Source of the DNA: Comamonas terrigena NBRC 13299
GTDB lineage: Bacteria; Pseudomonadota; Gammaproteobacteria; Burkholderiales; Burkholderiaceae_C
Reading direction: 5' to 3'
Assembly (NCBI RefSeq): GCF_006740045.1
Contig: NZ_AP019749.1
Coordinates: 1,197,001-1,261,000, forward strand
Length of the DNA stretch: 64,000 bases
Positions 27,646 to 36,152 of this stretch are shown here, piece after piece. Positions within the stretch are counted from its first letter, which is position 1. Every line of letters starts with the position of its first letter. The notes under the pieces were generated by a model, which saw only the letters and a program-made list of their open reading frames with translations, did no database searches and was not told the DNA's origin. The position numbers and the translations under genes are program-made.

Positions 27646-29640
27646 ATGCCCACGCGCCGCACAGTCATCACCTCCGCAGCAGGCCTGGCGGCAGGCGGTA
27701 TGCTGGGTTGTCGTTCGCTCCCCCATTCTTCGCAAGGACCCGCCATGCCCCACAGCCCCCCCGACGTCATCTTTCACAGCGGGCGGATCACCACGCTGAA
27801 CAAGGGCCAGCCCGTTGCCCAGGCCGTGGCCGTCAAGGATGGCAAGTTCACCGCGGTGGGCACGGATGCCGAAGTGCTGGCCCTGGCAGGCAGTGGCACG
27901 CGCAAGATCGACCTGCAGCAACGCAGCGTGCTGCCCGGGCTTTGCGACAACCACACGCATGTAATCCGTGGCGGCCTGAACTACAACCTGGAGCTGCGCT
28001 GGGACGGCGTGCGTTCGCTGGCCGATGCCATGGCCATGCTCAAGGCCCAGGTCGCCAACACGCCCGCGCCGCAATGGGTGCGGGTGGTCGGCGGTTTCAC
28101 CGAGCACCAGTTTGCAGAAAAACGTTTGCCTACGCTGGCGGAAATCAATGCGGTGGCCCCCGACACGCCGGTGTTTCTGCTGCACCTGTATGACCGCGCG
28201 CTGCTGAACGCTGCCGCATTGCGTGCCGTGGGCTACACCCGGGACACGCCCGAGCCCCCGGGCGGCGAAATCGTGCGCGACGCCAACGGCAACCCCCTGG
28301 GTCTGCTGCTGGCCAAACCCAATGCCACCATCCTCTACAGCACGCTGGCGCTGGGGCCCAAGCTGCCGTTCGACTACCAGCTCAACTCCACGCGCCACTT
28401 CATGCGCGAGCTGAACCGTCTGGGTGTGACAGGGGTGATCGATGCCGGAGGGGGCTCGCAGAACTACCCCGACGATTACCGCGTCATCGAACAGCTCGAC
28501 AAGGACGGTCTGATCACCGTGCGCCTGGCCTACAACCTGTTCACGCAGAAGCCCAAGAAAGAGAAAGAGGACTTTTTGCAGTGGACGCAGAGCGTTCGCT
28601 ACAAGCAGGGCAACGACTACTTCCGCCACAACGGTGCGGGCGAAATGCTGGTGTATTCGGCCGCGGATTTTGAAGATTTCCGCCAGCCCCGGCCCGACAT
28701 GCCGCCTAACATGGAAGGCGAGCTGGAAGAGGTGGTGCGCATCCTGGTGCAGAACCGCTGGCCGTGGCGCCTGCATGCCACCTATGACGAGACCATCAGC
28801 CGTGCGCTCGACGTGTTCGAGAAGGTGCACCAGGAGTCGCCGATCAACGGCCTGAACTGGTTCTTCGACCATGCCGAAACCATTTCGGACCGGTCCATAG
28901 ACCGCATTGCGGCGCTGGGCGGTGGCGTTGCCGTGCAGCACCGCATGGCCTACCAGGGCGAATACTTCATCGAGCGCTACGGCGCCCGGGCCGCCGAAGC
29001 CACGCCGCCCATCAAGAAGATTCTGGAAAAAGGCGTCAAGGTGTCCGCCGGGACCGACGCGACGCGGGTGGCTTCGTACAACCCCTGGGTGTCGCTGTCG
29101 TGGATGGTCACCGGAAAGACGGTGGGCGGCACCCCGATGTACCCCCAGCGCAATCTGCTCGATCGCGAAACCGCCCTGCGCATGTGGACCGAGAACGTGG
29201 CCTGGTTCAGCAACGAGGTGGACCAGCGCGGCCGCATCCAGGTGGGCCATTTTGCGGACCTGATCGTGCCGGACAAGGATTACTTCCAGGTGGCGGAGGA
29301 CGAGATTTCTTTCCTGGTGTCCGACATGACGGTGGTGGGCGGGCGTGTGGTGTATGGCGCGGGCAACTTCCAGCAGCACGATGACAACCCGGTTCCCCCG
29401 GCCATGCCCGACTGGTCGCCGGTGCGCCGCTATGGTGGGTTTGCGGCCTGGGGCGACCCGGAGGGCGCGGGCCAGAACTCACTGAACCCCGCGCGCTACC
29501 GCCAGATGGCCGCCGCCTGTGGCTGCGGCACCAGCTGCGGCATGCACGGGCACCAGCACGCGAATTCCTGGGCATCGGACGTACCCACCTCCGACCCCAA
29601 GAGCTTCTTCGGGGCGCTGGGGTGTTCCTGCTGGCTTTGA
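27646..29640 (+). CDS. Exported amidohydrolase (YtcJ-like) with Cys/His-rich C-terminal tail
   Basis: 664 residues. A twin-arginine start (PTRRTVITSAAGLAAGGMLGC) ends at C22, which could be a lipoprotein cysteine. The metal-dependent amidohydrolase core has the HxH pair H103/H105 (LCDNHTHV), WFFDHAETI and SAGTDATR. The last 44 residues (621-664) hold five Cys (625, 627, 631, 660, 662) and three His (634, 636, 638), outside the core fold. YtcJ-type enzymes hydrolyse amides or carbamates; the substrate is unknown. It is the central enzyme of the lysR-linked cluster. Confidence 0.82.
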   Translation: MPTRRTVITSAAGLAAGGMLGCRSLPHSSQGPAMPHSPPDVIFHSGRITTLNKGQPVAQAVAVKDGKFTAVGTDAEVLALAGSGTRKIDLQQRSVLPGLCDNHTHVIRGGLNYNLELRWDGVRSLADAMAMLKAQVANTPAPQWVRVVGGFTEHQFAEKRLPTLAEINAVAPDTPVFLLHLYDRALLNAAALRAVGYTRDTPEPPGGEIVRDANGNPLGLLLAKPNATILYSTLALGPKLPFDYQLNSTRHFMRELNRLGVTGVIDAGGGSQNYPDDYRVIEQLDKDGLITVRLAYNLFTQKPKKEKEDFLQWTQSVRYKQGNDYFRHNGAGEMLVYSAADFEDFRQPRPDMPPNMEGELEEVVRILVQNRWPWRLHATYDETISRALDVFEKVHQESPINGLNWFFDHAETISDRSIDRIAALGGGVAVQHRMAYQGEYFIERYGARAAEATPPIKKILEKGVKVSAGTDATRVASYNPWVSLSWMVTGKTVGGTPMYPQRNLLDRETALRMWTENVAWFSNEVDQRGRIQVGHFADLIVPDKDYFQVAEDEISFLVSDMTVVGGRVVYGAGNFQQHDDNPVPPAMPDWSPVRRYGGFAAWGDPEGAGQNSLNPARYRQMAAACGCGTSCGMHGHQHANSWASDVPTSDPKSFFGALGCSCWL

Positions 29641-29982
29641 CCAGATGTGCCGTGCCGGCGCTGGCCGGTGTCGGCTTCGGTTTTCTGCATGGCCCGCCGG
29701 GCCGGGAGGGGCGATGAACAGTTCGGGAACTTGCTGTGCCGATCCAGCTGCCCACCGGGTGGGGTCTGCGGAGAGCGGGCGGCACTTGGGGCTGCCATCG
29801 GTGCCGGCATCGACGTTTCAGGCACGCTCCGCGCCCACGCGCATGGCAGGCCGGGTGCTGCGGCCCGATGGCGCAGCCGCGGCGGGAGCGAAGCGCCTTG
29901 GTGCACTCCCTTCCTTTTATCCACATTCGGGTCTGGCGGGCGGCATGGTGCCGCCCACCGGGCTGCCTCTGCACACGCAACC
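29641..29982 (+). other. Gap between amidohydrolase and MFS genes without recognised genes
   Basis: About 340 bases, GC-rich, with no terminator. Open frames on both strands lack conserved-looking sequence. It may contain a separate promoter for the MFS gene, but I cannot place one. Confidence 0.45.
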
Positions 29983-31611
29983 ATGAACGCTTCCATTTCT
30001 CCCAGCCCCACTCCGCCTGCGGCCAGTGACAGCAGCTTTGCACCGTTGCGGCAAAAGCTGTTTGCCGTGCTGTGGGTGGCCACCGTCATTGGCAACACCG
30101 GCAGCTTTGTGCGCGATGTGGCCAGCTCGTGGATCATGACCGACCTGTCGCCATCGCCTACGGCCGTGGCACTGGTGCAGGCGGCCGCGTCGGCCCCGGC
30201 GTTCCTGCTGGCGATTCCGGCCGGTGTGCTGTCTGACATTCTGGACCGCCGCAAGTTTCTGATCTGCATCCAGCTGCTGCTGGCCAGCGTCAGCATTGCG
30301 CTGATGACCTTGTCCGCGCTGGGCATGCAGACCGTGTTCTCGCTGGTGGCGTTCACGTTTCTGGGCGGCATTGGCGCGGCGCTGATGGGGCCGACCTGGC
30401 AGGCCATCGTGCCGGAGCTGGTGGGGAAGAAAGACCTGAAATCGGCGGTCGCACTGAACTCGCTGGGCATCAACATCTCGCGCGCCGTGGGCCCTGCGCT
30501 GGGGGGCATGGTGCTGGCGGGCCTGGGCGCTTCCGTCGCCTATGGCGTGGATGTCATCAGCTATGTGTTCGTGGTGGCCGCTCTGTTGTGGTGGCCGCGT
30601 CCCAAGTCCGGGCAGGACGACCTGACCGAGCGCTTTGCGGGTGCCTTCCGCGCGGGGTTGCGCTATGCCCGCGCCAGCCACGAGCTGCATGTCGTGCTGC
30701 TGCGCGCATTCCTGTTCTTTGCGCTGGCCAGTTCGGTCTGGGCGCTGCTGCCGCTGGTGGCGCGCCAGCTGCTGGGCGGCGGCGCAGGCTTTTACGGCAT
30801 CTTGCTGGGGGCGGTCGGTGTGGGCGCCATCGGCGGTGCCTTTCTGTTGCCCAAGCTGCGCGCCCAGTTCTCGTCCGACGGCCTGCTGCTGCTATCGGCC
30901 TGTGTCACGGCGGCGGTCATGGCGTTCCTGTCCACCGGCCCTGCGCAATGGGCGGCAGCGGTCGCCTTGCTGTTGCTGGGCACCGCCTGGATCACGGCGC
31001 TGACCACGCTCAACGGCGTGGCACAGGCCATCCTGCCCAACTGGGTGCGTGGCCGCGCACTGGCCGTGTATCTGACGGTCTTCAACGGTGCCATGACTTT
31101 TGGCAGCCTGGCCTGGGGCTTTACGGCCAAGGCCATCGGCGTGCCCTACACCTTGCTGGCCGGTGCGGCCGGACTCCTCGTGATGGGCCTGGTTGCGCAC
31201 CGCATCAAGCTGCCTCAAGGGGAGGCGGATCTTGTTCCGTCCAACCACTGGCCCGAGCCGCTGACAGAGGCCGAAGTGGACCACGACCGGGGGCCGGTGA
31301 TGATACAGATCACCTACCATGTGGAGCATGCCCAGCAGGCCGCCTTCTTGAAGGCGCTGGCCCGGCTGTCTGCCGAGCGCCGCCGCGATGGCGCCTACGC
31401 CTGGGGCGTGGTGCAGGATGCCGCGGCGCACAACACCCTGGTCGAGTGGTTCCAGGTCGAGTCCTGGGCCGAGCACCTGCGCCAGCACCAGCGCGTCACG
31501 CACCACGATGCCGATGTCCAGGCCGATGTGCTGCAGTACCACAGCGGCAGTGAACCGCCGGTGGTCAAGCACTATCTTGCCATCAACCACCCTGCGCAGG
31601 GACGCATCTGA
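29983..31611 (+). CDS. MFS exporter (MFS_3 / EntS-like) with C-terminal ABM-like domain
   Basis: 542 residues. The first ~415 form twelve hydrophobic helices with MFS_3 features (SWIMTDLSPSPTAVALVQAA, LLAIPAGVLSDILDRRKFL, MGPTWQAIVPELV, AVALNSLGINISRAVGPALGG). From about residue 430 a soluble domain follows (VMIQITYHVEHAQQAAFL, WGVVQDAAAHNTLVEWFQVE), similar to small antibiotic-monooxygenase folds and typical for this family. It may export the substrate or product of the neighbouring enzymes (inference). No clear ribosome-binding site decides the start. Confidence 0.85.
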   Translation: MNASISPSPTPPAASDSSFAPLRQKLFAVLWVATVIGNTGSFVRDVASSWIMTDLSPSPTAVALVQAAASAPAFLLAIPAGVLSDILDRRKFLICIQLLLASVSIALMTLSALGMQTVFSLVAFTFLGGIGAALMGPTWQAIVPELVGKKDLKSAVALNSLGINISRAVGPALGGMVLAGLGASVAYGVDVISYVFVVAALLWWPRPKSGQDDLTERFAGAFRAGLRYARASHELHVVLLRAFLFFALASSVWALLPLVARQLLGGGAGFYGILLGAVGVGAIGGAFLLPKLRAQFSSDGLLLLSACVTAAVMAFLSTGPAQWAAAVALLLLGTAWITALTTLNGVAQAILPNWVRGRALAVYLTVFNGAMTFGSLAWGFTAKAIGVPYTLLAGAAGLLVMGLVAHRIKLPQGEADLVPSNHWPEPLTEAEVDHDRGPVMIQITYHVEHAQQAAFLKALARLSAERRRDGAYAWGVVQDAAAHNTLVEWFQVESWAEHLRQHQRVTHHDADVQADVLQYHSGSEPPVVKHYLAINHPAQGRI

Positions 31612-31656
31612 CGGCCCAGGTGGCCGTGGTGCGCAAGGCCAGGCAGGGCGGCGGCG

Positions 31657-32040
31657 TCAGGCCTTGGGTGGACGGTGCAGCAGGCAGACCTTGTTGCCGT
31701 CCGGATCGCGCAGATAGGCCAGGTACATGGCGCCCTTGCCTTCACCGCGCCAGCCGGGCGGGTCTTCGCAGGTCACGCCACCCGCTGCAATGCCGGCAGC
31801 GTGGGCGGCGTTGGCCTGTTCAATGGATTCGGCGGCAAAGCCAAAGGTGCTGCCGTTGCCGATGGTCGCGGGCTCGCCATTGATGGGTTGGGACATGCTG
31901 AACGTGCCGCCCGCATGGCGCCAGAACAGGCGGTGGCGGTCCAGTACCCCGGGCTTGGCGCCCAGTGTGCCCAGCAGGGCGTCGTAGAACTTCTTGGCGG
32001 CATCCAGGTCGTTGGTACCGAGCATGATGTGGCTGAACAT
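31657..32040 (-). CDS. VOC (glyoxalase/bleomycin resistance) superfamily protein
   Basis: 127 residues, two beta-alpha-beta-beta-beta modules. It starts MFSHIMLGTNDLDAAKKFYDALLG and ends YLRDPDGNKVCLLHRP, both typical of VOC metalloenzymes; H4 is a likely metal ligand. The ATG at 32040 is supported by AAGGAG 6-7 bases upstream. Function is unassigned; many such proteins are small-molecule lyases or dioxygenases. It converges with the MFS gene. Confidence 0.85.
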   Translation of the reverse strand: MFSHIMLGTNDLDAAKKFYDALLGTLGAKPGVLDRHRLFWRHAGGTFSMSQPINGEPATIGNGSTFGFAAESIEQANAAHAAGIAAGGVTCEDPPGWRGEGKGAMYLAYLRDPDGNKVCLLHRPPKA

Positions 32041-32340
32041 GGTGGTCTCCTTGGTTATGAGCAAGCCCGAATCCGGGCTTGATGCGCAATCAGCCAGCCA
32101 TCGTAATGGGCTTTGCACCTGACAGGCGCTCGTTCCTGTCGCCTGGATTCCTCGCACGAAGCCCTTTCTCTTCGCCCTGGTTCCACGGGGCGAGCCGCTC
32201 CAGATGGGCTGACGCGTGTGATGGCAAGGCGGGCCAGGCCGCTCCCGCACCGCTCCACCACATCTGCAGCGCCCCTGCGTCACGGGCCTATGCAGGCCTC
32301 GCTGCCGAGCCAGTTCCGTGGCGGCTTTCAGGGCGTTGTG
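32041..32340. other. Intergenic region without recognised genes
   Basis: 300 bases between the VOC gene start and the sulfurtransferase stop, both on the minus strand. It should hold the VOC promoter; I see no confident promoter, RNA or small gene. Confidence 0.45.
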
Positions 32341-33243
32341 TCAGCCGCGTTCCACCGGGCGGCTGGTGTCGGAGCACCATTCGCTCCAGCTGCCGGCAAA
32401 CAGCCGGGTGGGGGCGTAGCCGGCCACTTCCATGGCAATCAGATTGGGCAGGGCGCTGACGCCACTGCCGCACTGGTGGACCACGCTGGCGGGGTCGCGG
32501 CCTTGCAGCAGTTCGTCGAACTCGGCGCGCAGCAGGTCCTTGGGCTTGAAGCGGCCGTCGGCTGCGATATTGGTGGTGAACGGGCGGTTCAGTGCGCCGG
32601 GGATGTGGCCGGCCACCGGGTCCAGCGGTTCCACTTCGCCGCGGTAGCGGGCCGGGGCACGGGCGTCGATCACGGTTTGCACGGCGGGCTGGCCCAGGTC
32701 TCGCAGCACGTCGGCGGCCGTGCTCAGCGTGCGCAGCGGCGGGTGCAGCTCGAAATTGCTCTGGAAGCGGTTGGGCTCCTCCCCTTGGGCCACGGGCAGG
32801 CCTGCGGCTTGCCAGTGCTGGAGGCCGCCGTCCAGCACGGCCACGGCATCGTGGCCTGCCCACTTCAGCATCCACCACAGGCGGCCGCAGTAGTTGGCGC
32901 CGTTGCGGTCGTACACCACGGCCTGCATGCCGTTGGCAAAGCCCACACTGGACAGCCAGGTGGCAAAGCGTTCGCGGCTGGGAAGGGGGTGGCGGCCACC
33001 GGAGGCGGGCTTGCCGCTTTGCTCCACAGCCACATTGCCGTTGCGATCCGGCAGTCCGTGCTTGGCGCTGAGGGCCTGGTCCAGGTCCGCAAAAACGGCG
33101 CCGGGGATATGGGCTTGCAGATACTGCTGGCGGCCGGCGGCGGGCTGGGCCAGGTCGAAGCTGCAATCAAACACCATCAGCGGCTGGCCTTGGGCCTGCA
33201 GGGCCTGGAGCTGGGCGGTGGTGATGAGGGTGGTGTAGGTCAT
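32341..33243 (-). CDS. sseA: 3-mercaptopyruvate/thiosulfate sulfurtransferase
   Basis: 300 residues, two rhodanese domains. The active-site loop is CGSGVSA starting at C258, the form seen in mercaptopyruvate sulfurtransferases (CGSGVT/S) rather than thiosulfate-specific rhodaneses. Domain 1 has AHIPGAVFADLDQALS and VVYDRNGANYCGRLWWML; domain 2 has VIDARAPARYRGEVEPLDP and GHIPGALNRPF. The enzyme moves sulfane sulfur from 3-mercaptopyruvate to acceptors. ATG at 33243; upstream in-frame sequence is unrelated. Confidence 0.9.
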   Translation of the reverse strand: MTYTTLITTAQLQALQAQGQPLMVFDCSFDLAQPAAGRQQYLQAHIPGAVFADLDQALSAKHGLPDRNGNVAVEQSGKPASGGRHPLPSRERFATWLSSVGFANGMQAVVYDRNGANYCGRLWWMLKWAGHDAVAVLDGGLQHWQAAGLPVAQGEEPNRFQSNFELHPPLRTLSTAADVLRDLGQPAVQTVIDARAPARYRGEVEPLDPVAGHIPGALNRPFTTNIAADGRFKPKDLLRAEFDELLQGRDPASVVHQCGSGVSALPNLIAMEVAGYAPTRLFAGSWSEWCSDTSRPVERG

Positions 33244-33343
33244 GGGCGGTGGCGCAGTGCAAACGACGATGCTGCATTGTGCGACAGCCCGCAGGCTTGG
33301 CGCTGTATCCGCTGGTGTGCAGCGGGGAAGGCGGGTTGGGGTC

Positions 33344-34294
33344 TCAGTGGTTGCTGGAGGGCATGTCGGTGCCCGGCGCCGAAGCCGGAGCAGGGGCCGG
33401 CTGTGTGGCCCCGCGGGCGCGGAAGATGGAGGCGGCAATGCCGCAGAAGGTGATCAGCACCATGCCGGTCCAGCCGGCGGTGCCCAGGTGGTCTCCGAAC
33501 AAGAAGATGCTGTAGAGACTGGCGAACACAATGCCCGAGTACTGCAGATTGGCGGCCACCAGCGTGCCCTTGCGGGTCTTGGCGCTGGAGTAGGCCTTGG
33601 TCAGCGTGATCTGGCCGCCGGCGGCCAGCACGCCGATGGGCAGCAGCCACAAGGCCTGCTGCCAGCCCGGCCAGTCCGACACCCCCATGAAGACCATGCC
33701 GCCCAGGCCCATCAGCGCGGAGCCCAGGCCGAAGTAGAAGACGGTGCGGCTTTCCGGCTCGCCGATGCGGGCCAGGGCGCCCAGCTGCATATAGGCCAGG
33801 GCGGAAAGCAGACCGGAAGACAGGCCGATCAGCGCAGGAGCGGTCTGGTCCTTGGCGAAACTGGGTTGCAGCATCAGCACCACGCCGGCAAAGCCGATGG
33901 CGATGGTGATGACCAGCGGAATGTTCAGTGCCTGGCGCTGGCCCTGGTAGCTGGGGCGCAGCGTCCAGGCGGCGCCGGCCAGCATGATGACGGCAATCCA
34001 CAGGCTGCTCATGTAGTTCAGCGTCATGGCGCTGGCCAGCGGGATCTGGGTGAGGGCGTAGAACCAGCAGCCCATGGAGGTGACACCCACGGCACTGCGC
34101 CAGACATGCATCAGCGGGTGCTTGGTCTTGAGGCTGACACCCTGCGAGGACGACAGCGCCCACAGGATGACCATGCCCATCAGGCCGCGGTAGAAGACGA
34201 TCTCGGCGGTGTTGAAGCTGTCCGACGCATATTTGATGCACACCCCCATCGTCGAGAAGAGGAATGTACTCATCACCATCCACAGCACTTGCAT
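33344..34294 (-). CDS. EamA/DMT family transporter
   Basis: 316 residues, ten hydrophobic helices in two EamA halves: MSTFLFSTMGVCIKYASD with RGLMGMVILWAL in the first, LLSALAYMQLGALARIGEP and YSGIVFASLYSIFLFGD in the second. DMT transporters export metabolites; the substrate is unknown. The C-terminus is a short Pro/Ala tail. A strong terminator ends only about 20 bases upstream of the start codon. Confidence 0.88.
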   Translation of the reverse strand: MQVLWMVMSTFLFSTMGVCIKYASDSFNTAEIVFYRGLMGMVILWALSSSQGVSLKTKHPLMHVWRSAVGVTSMGCWFYALTQIPLASAMTLNYMSSLWIAVIMLAGAAWTLRPSYQGQRQALNIPLVITIAIGFAGVVLMLQPSFAKDQTAPALIGLSSGLLSALAYMQLGALARIGEPESRTVFYFGLGSALMGLGGMVFMGVSDWPGWQQALWLLPIGVLAAGGQITLTKAYSSAKTRKGTLVAANLQYSGIVFASLYSIFLFGDHLGTAGWTGMVLITFCGIAASIFRARGATQPAPAPASAPGTDMPSSNH

Positions 34295-34314
34295 TGGGTC
34301 CGCCAGTCAGAACG

Positions 34315-34356
34315 AAAAAAAGCTGCCTGCGCTGACAAATTCAGCGCAGGCAGCTT
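34315..34356 (-). terminator. Strong intrinsic terminator between the Rieske oxygenase and DMT genes
   Basis: Perfect 16-bp stem AAGCTGCCTGCGCTGA / TCAGCGCAGGCAGCTT (34320-34335 with 34341-34356), loop CAAAT, then six T on the minus strand (34315-34320). It is 19 bases after the oxygenase stop. Confidence 0.93.
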
Positions 34357-34375
34357 GGGAATGCTAGCAAAAAAC

Positions 34376-35515
34376 TCAAGATCGCGGGACGTGCTCACCC
34401 ATCGTGGATCGATACCACTCGTGGAAATGCTGCATGCCGTCTTCCATGGGGCTCTGGTAGGGACCCACTTCGTTGTCGCCGCGCGCCAGCAGGGCACGGC
34501 GGCCCGCGTCCATGCGTTCGCCAATCTCGTCGTCCTCGATGGCGGTTTCCATGTAGGCGGCTTTTTGCGCCTCGACGAATTCCGGCTCGAAGGCCGCGAT
34601 TTCCTCGGGGTAGTAGAACTCGACCACGTTCATGGTCTGGGTCGGGCTGATGGGGTGCAGCGTCGAGACCGTGAGCACGTGCGGATACCACTCCACCATG
34701 ATGTGAGGGTAGTAGGTCAGCCAGATGGCACCGCGCTCGGGCAACTGGCCGTTGCGGTACTGCAGCAGCACCTCATGCCACTTCTTGTACACGTCCGAGC
34801 CGGGGTTGCCGAAGCTAGGCGCCACGCCCACGGTCTGCACCGAGTATTCCTTGGCGAATTCCCACGTCAGATCGTCACAGGTGACGAAATTGCCCAGGCC
34901 GGGGTGGAAGGGGCCGACGTGGTAGTCCTCCAGATAGACTTCGATGAAGGTCTTCCAGTTGTAGTTGCACGTGTGCATTTCCACATGGCTGAGCACAAAG
35001 CCCTCGAAACTCAGCTGCTCCTTGAGCTGCATGCCCGCCAGATCGGCGTGCACGTCGCGGCCATTGGCCTCGAACAGCAGGCCGTTCCATTCCTGGAGCG
35101 GGTAGTTGTTCAGGTTCAGGCAGGGATCGTGGCTGAAATGGGGCGCGCCCAGCAGTTCGCCACCGGGGCTGTAGGTCCAGCGGTGCAGCGGGCAGACGAT
35201 GTTGCCGCCAGCGTGTCCCTTGCCTTCTTCCAGCAGGTTGCCACGGCCCTTGAGCATGATGGCCTGGCGGTGGCGGCAGATGTTGGAGACCAGCTCGACC
35301 TTGCCGTTGGCATTGCGCACCAGGGCGCGGCCTTCGTTTTCCTGCGGCAGGGCGTAGTAGTCGCCCACATGGGGGACAGAGATGGCGTGGCCCACATAGC
35401 GTGGTCCTCGCTGGAAGATGGTTGCCATTTCGCGCTGGAACAGCGCTTCATCGAAATAGCTGGAAACTGGTAGTTGGCTGGCGGCCTGCTGCAGTTGAAG
35501 ACTTAAATCAGACAT
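34376..35515 (-). CDS. Rieske-type aromatic ring-hydroxylating oxygenase, alpha subunit
   Basis: 379 residues. The Rieske [2Fe-2S] ligands are C80, H82 (ICRHRQ) and C108, H111 (CPLHRW). The mononuclear iron site has H199 and H204 in EDYHVGPFHPGL. This is the layout of single-subunit or alpha-subunit Rieske oxygenases (RHO/SRPBCC). No ferredoxin, reductase or beta subunit is adjacent, so the electron-transfer partners are elsewhere. The substrate is unknown. The gene has a long untranslated leader and an upstream dyad. Confidence 0.88.
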   Translation of the reverse strand: MSDLSLQLQQAASQLPVSSYFDEALFQREMATIFQRGPRYVGHAISVPHVGDYYALPQENEGRALVRNANGKVELVSNICRHRQAIMLKGRGNLLEEGKGHAGGNIVCPLHRWTYSPGGELLGAPHFSHDPCLNLNNYPLQEWNGLLFEANGRDVHADLAGMQLKEQLSFEGFVLSHVEMHTCNYNWKTFIEVYLEDYHVGPFHPGLGNFVTCDDLTWEFAKEYSVQTVGVAPSFGNPGSDVYKKWHEVLLQYRNGQLPERGAIWLTYYPHIMVEWYPHVLTVSTLHPISPTQTMNVVEFYYPEEIAAFEPEFVEAQKAAYMETAIEDDEIGERMDAGRRALLARGDNEVGPYQSPMEDGMQHFHEWYRSTMGEHVPRS

Positions 35516-35569
35516 GGGTGACCTGACCTAAAGACTCCCCACAGGGAGGGTGCGCGTGCGCACGCGATG

Positions 35570-35633
35570 AAAAGAAAAACCGGCCATGCGGCTGGCAGGA
35601 AGCGGACAACGCCTGGGCCGGAAAAGCTTCCGG
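35570..35633 (-). promoter_or_regulatory. Candidate attenuator in the Rieske oxygenase leader
   Basis: On the minus strand CCGGAA-GCTT-TTCCGG (35618-35633) can form a hairpin. Its 3' arm overlaps by 4 bases the 5' arm of a second stem CCGGCC (35616-35621) with GGCCGG (35580-35585), which is followed by TTTTTCTTTT. The two folds exclude each other, like an antiterminator and a terminator. The loop of the second stem is long (30 bases), so this is tentative. Confidence 0.4.
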
Positions 35634-35687
35634 AGGCTGGAGTCCGCCTGGCTGCACAGGCAGTGGGGCCGGTTCGACGGGAATGGG

Positions 35688-35752
35688 ATTATAGGTGGTG
35701 GGGTTATTTCCGTTCCCCCCGTATGTGTATTGGCATTTCTGGTTAATGCCAA
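35688..35752 (-). promoter_or_regulatory. Candidate Rieske oxygenase promoter with upstream dyad
   Basis: A perfect TATAAT on the minus strand (35688-35693) lacks a good -35. About 48 bp upstream of it lies the dyad TTGGCATT-N7-AATGCCAA (35730-35752), centred near -60 from the predicted start. That is a usual activator position. An alternative is that the dyad serves the divergent xseB gene. Confidence 0.5.
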
Positions 35753-35906
35753 GCGCTTTGTAAGGGCTTTGTAGCCCGGCTGGGCCCCCCGGACCGGCCC
35801 TGGCAGCGGCAGGCTGCACCAGCGCGGGGAATCTGTGGACGTGGGCGACGGCGGGAGGGAGGTGCTGCGCCTAAAATCGACGGTTTTCTTTCACCCGAGC
35901 GTTGCC

Positions 35907-36152
35907 ATGCCCAAAAAGGCTTCTCCTGTACCCGATCCGATTGAGACGCCCGACAGCTATGAAGCCGCCGTTGCCGAGCTGGAGCAACTGGCGGTGCGCA
36001 TGGAGTCGGGCCAGCTGCCACTGAACGACATGCTGACGGGCTACCGCCGTGCCTCGGTGCTGCTTGCGTATTGCCGCGAACAGCTCGACGGGGTGGAGGC
36101 GCAGATCAAGGTATTGGACGGCGAGACTCTGAAGAAATGGGCCCAGGAGTGA
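35907..36152 (+). CDS. xseB: Exodeoxyribonuclease VII small subunit
   Basis: 81 residues, the usual size. Conserved features: SYEAAVAELEQLAVRMESGQLPLNDMLTGYRR and the C-terminal VLDGETLKKW-like end. XseB binds the large subunit XseA to make exonuclease VII, which degrades single-stranded DNA. The stop overlaps the ispA start (TGATG). xseB-ispA-dxs is a classic gene order. Confidence 0.93.
   Translation: MPKKASPVPDPIETPDSYEAAVAELEQLAVRMESGQLPLNDMLTGYRRASVLLAYCREQLDGVEAQIKVLDGETLKKWAQE

Noticed and set aside
33242..35473. Long plus-strand open frame over the EamA and Rieske genes
   Set aside because: It spans two real minus-strand genes and the strong terminator between them; no motif.
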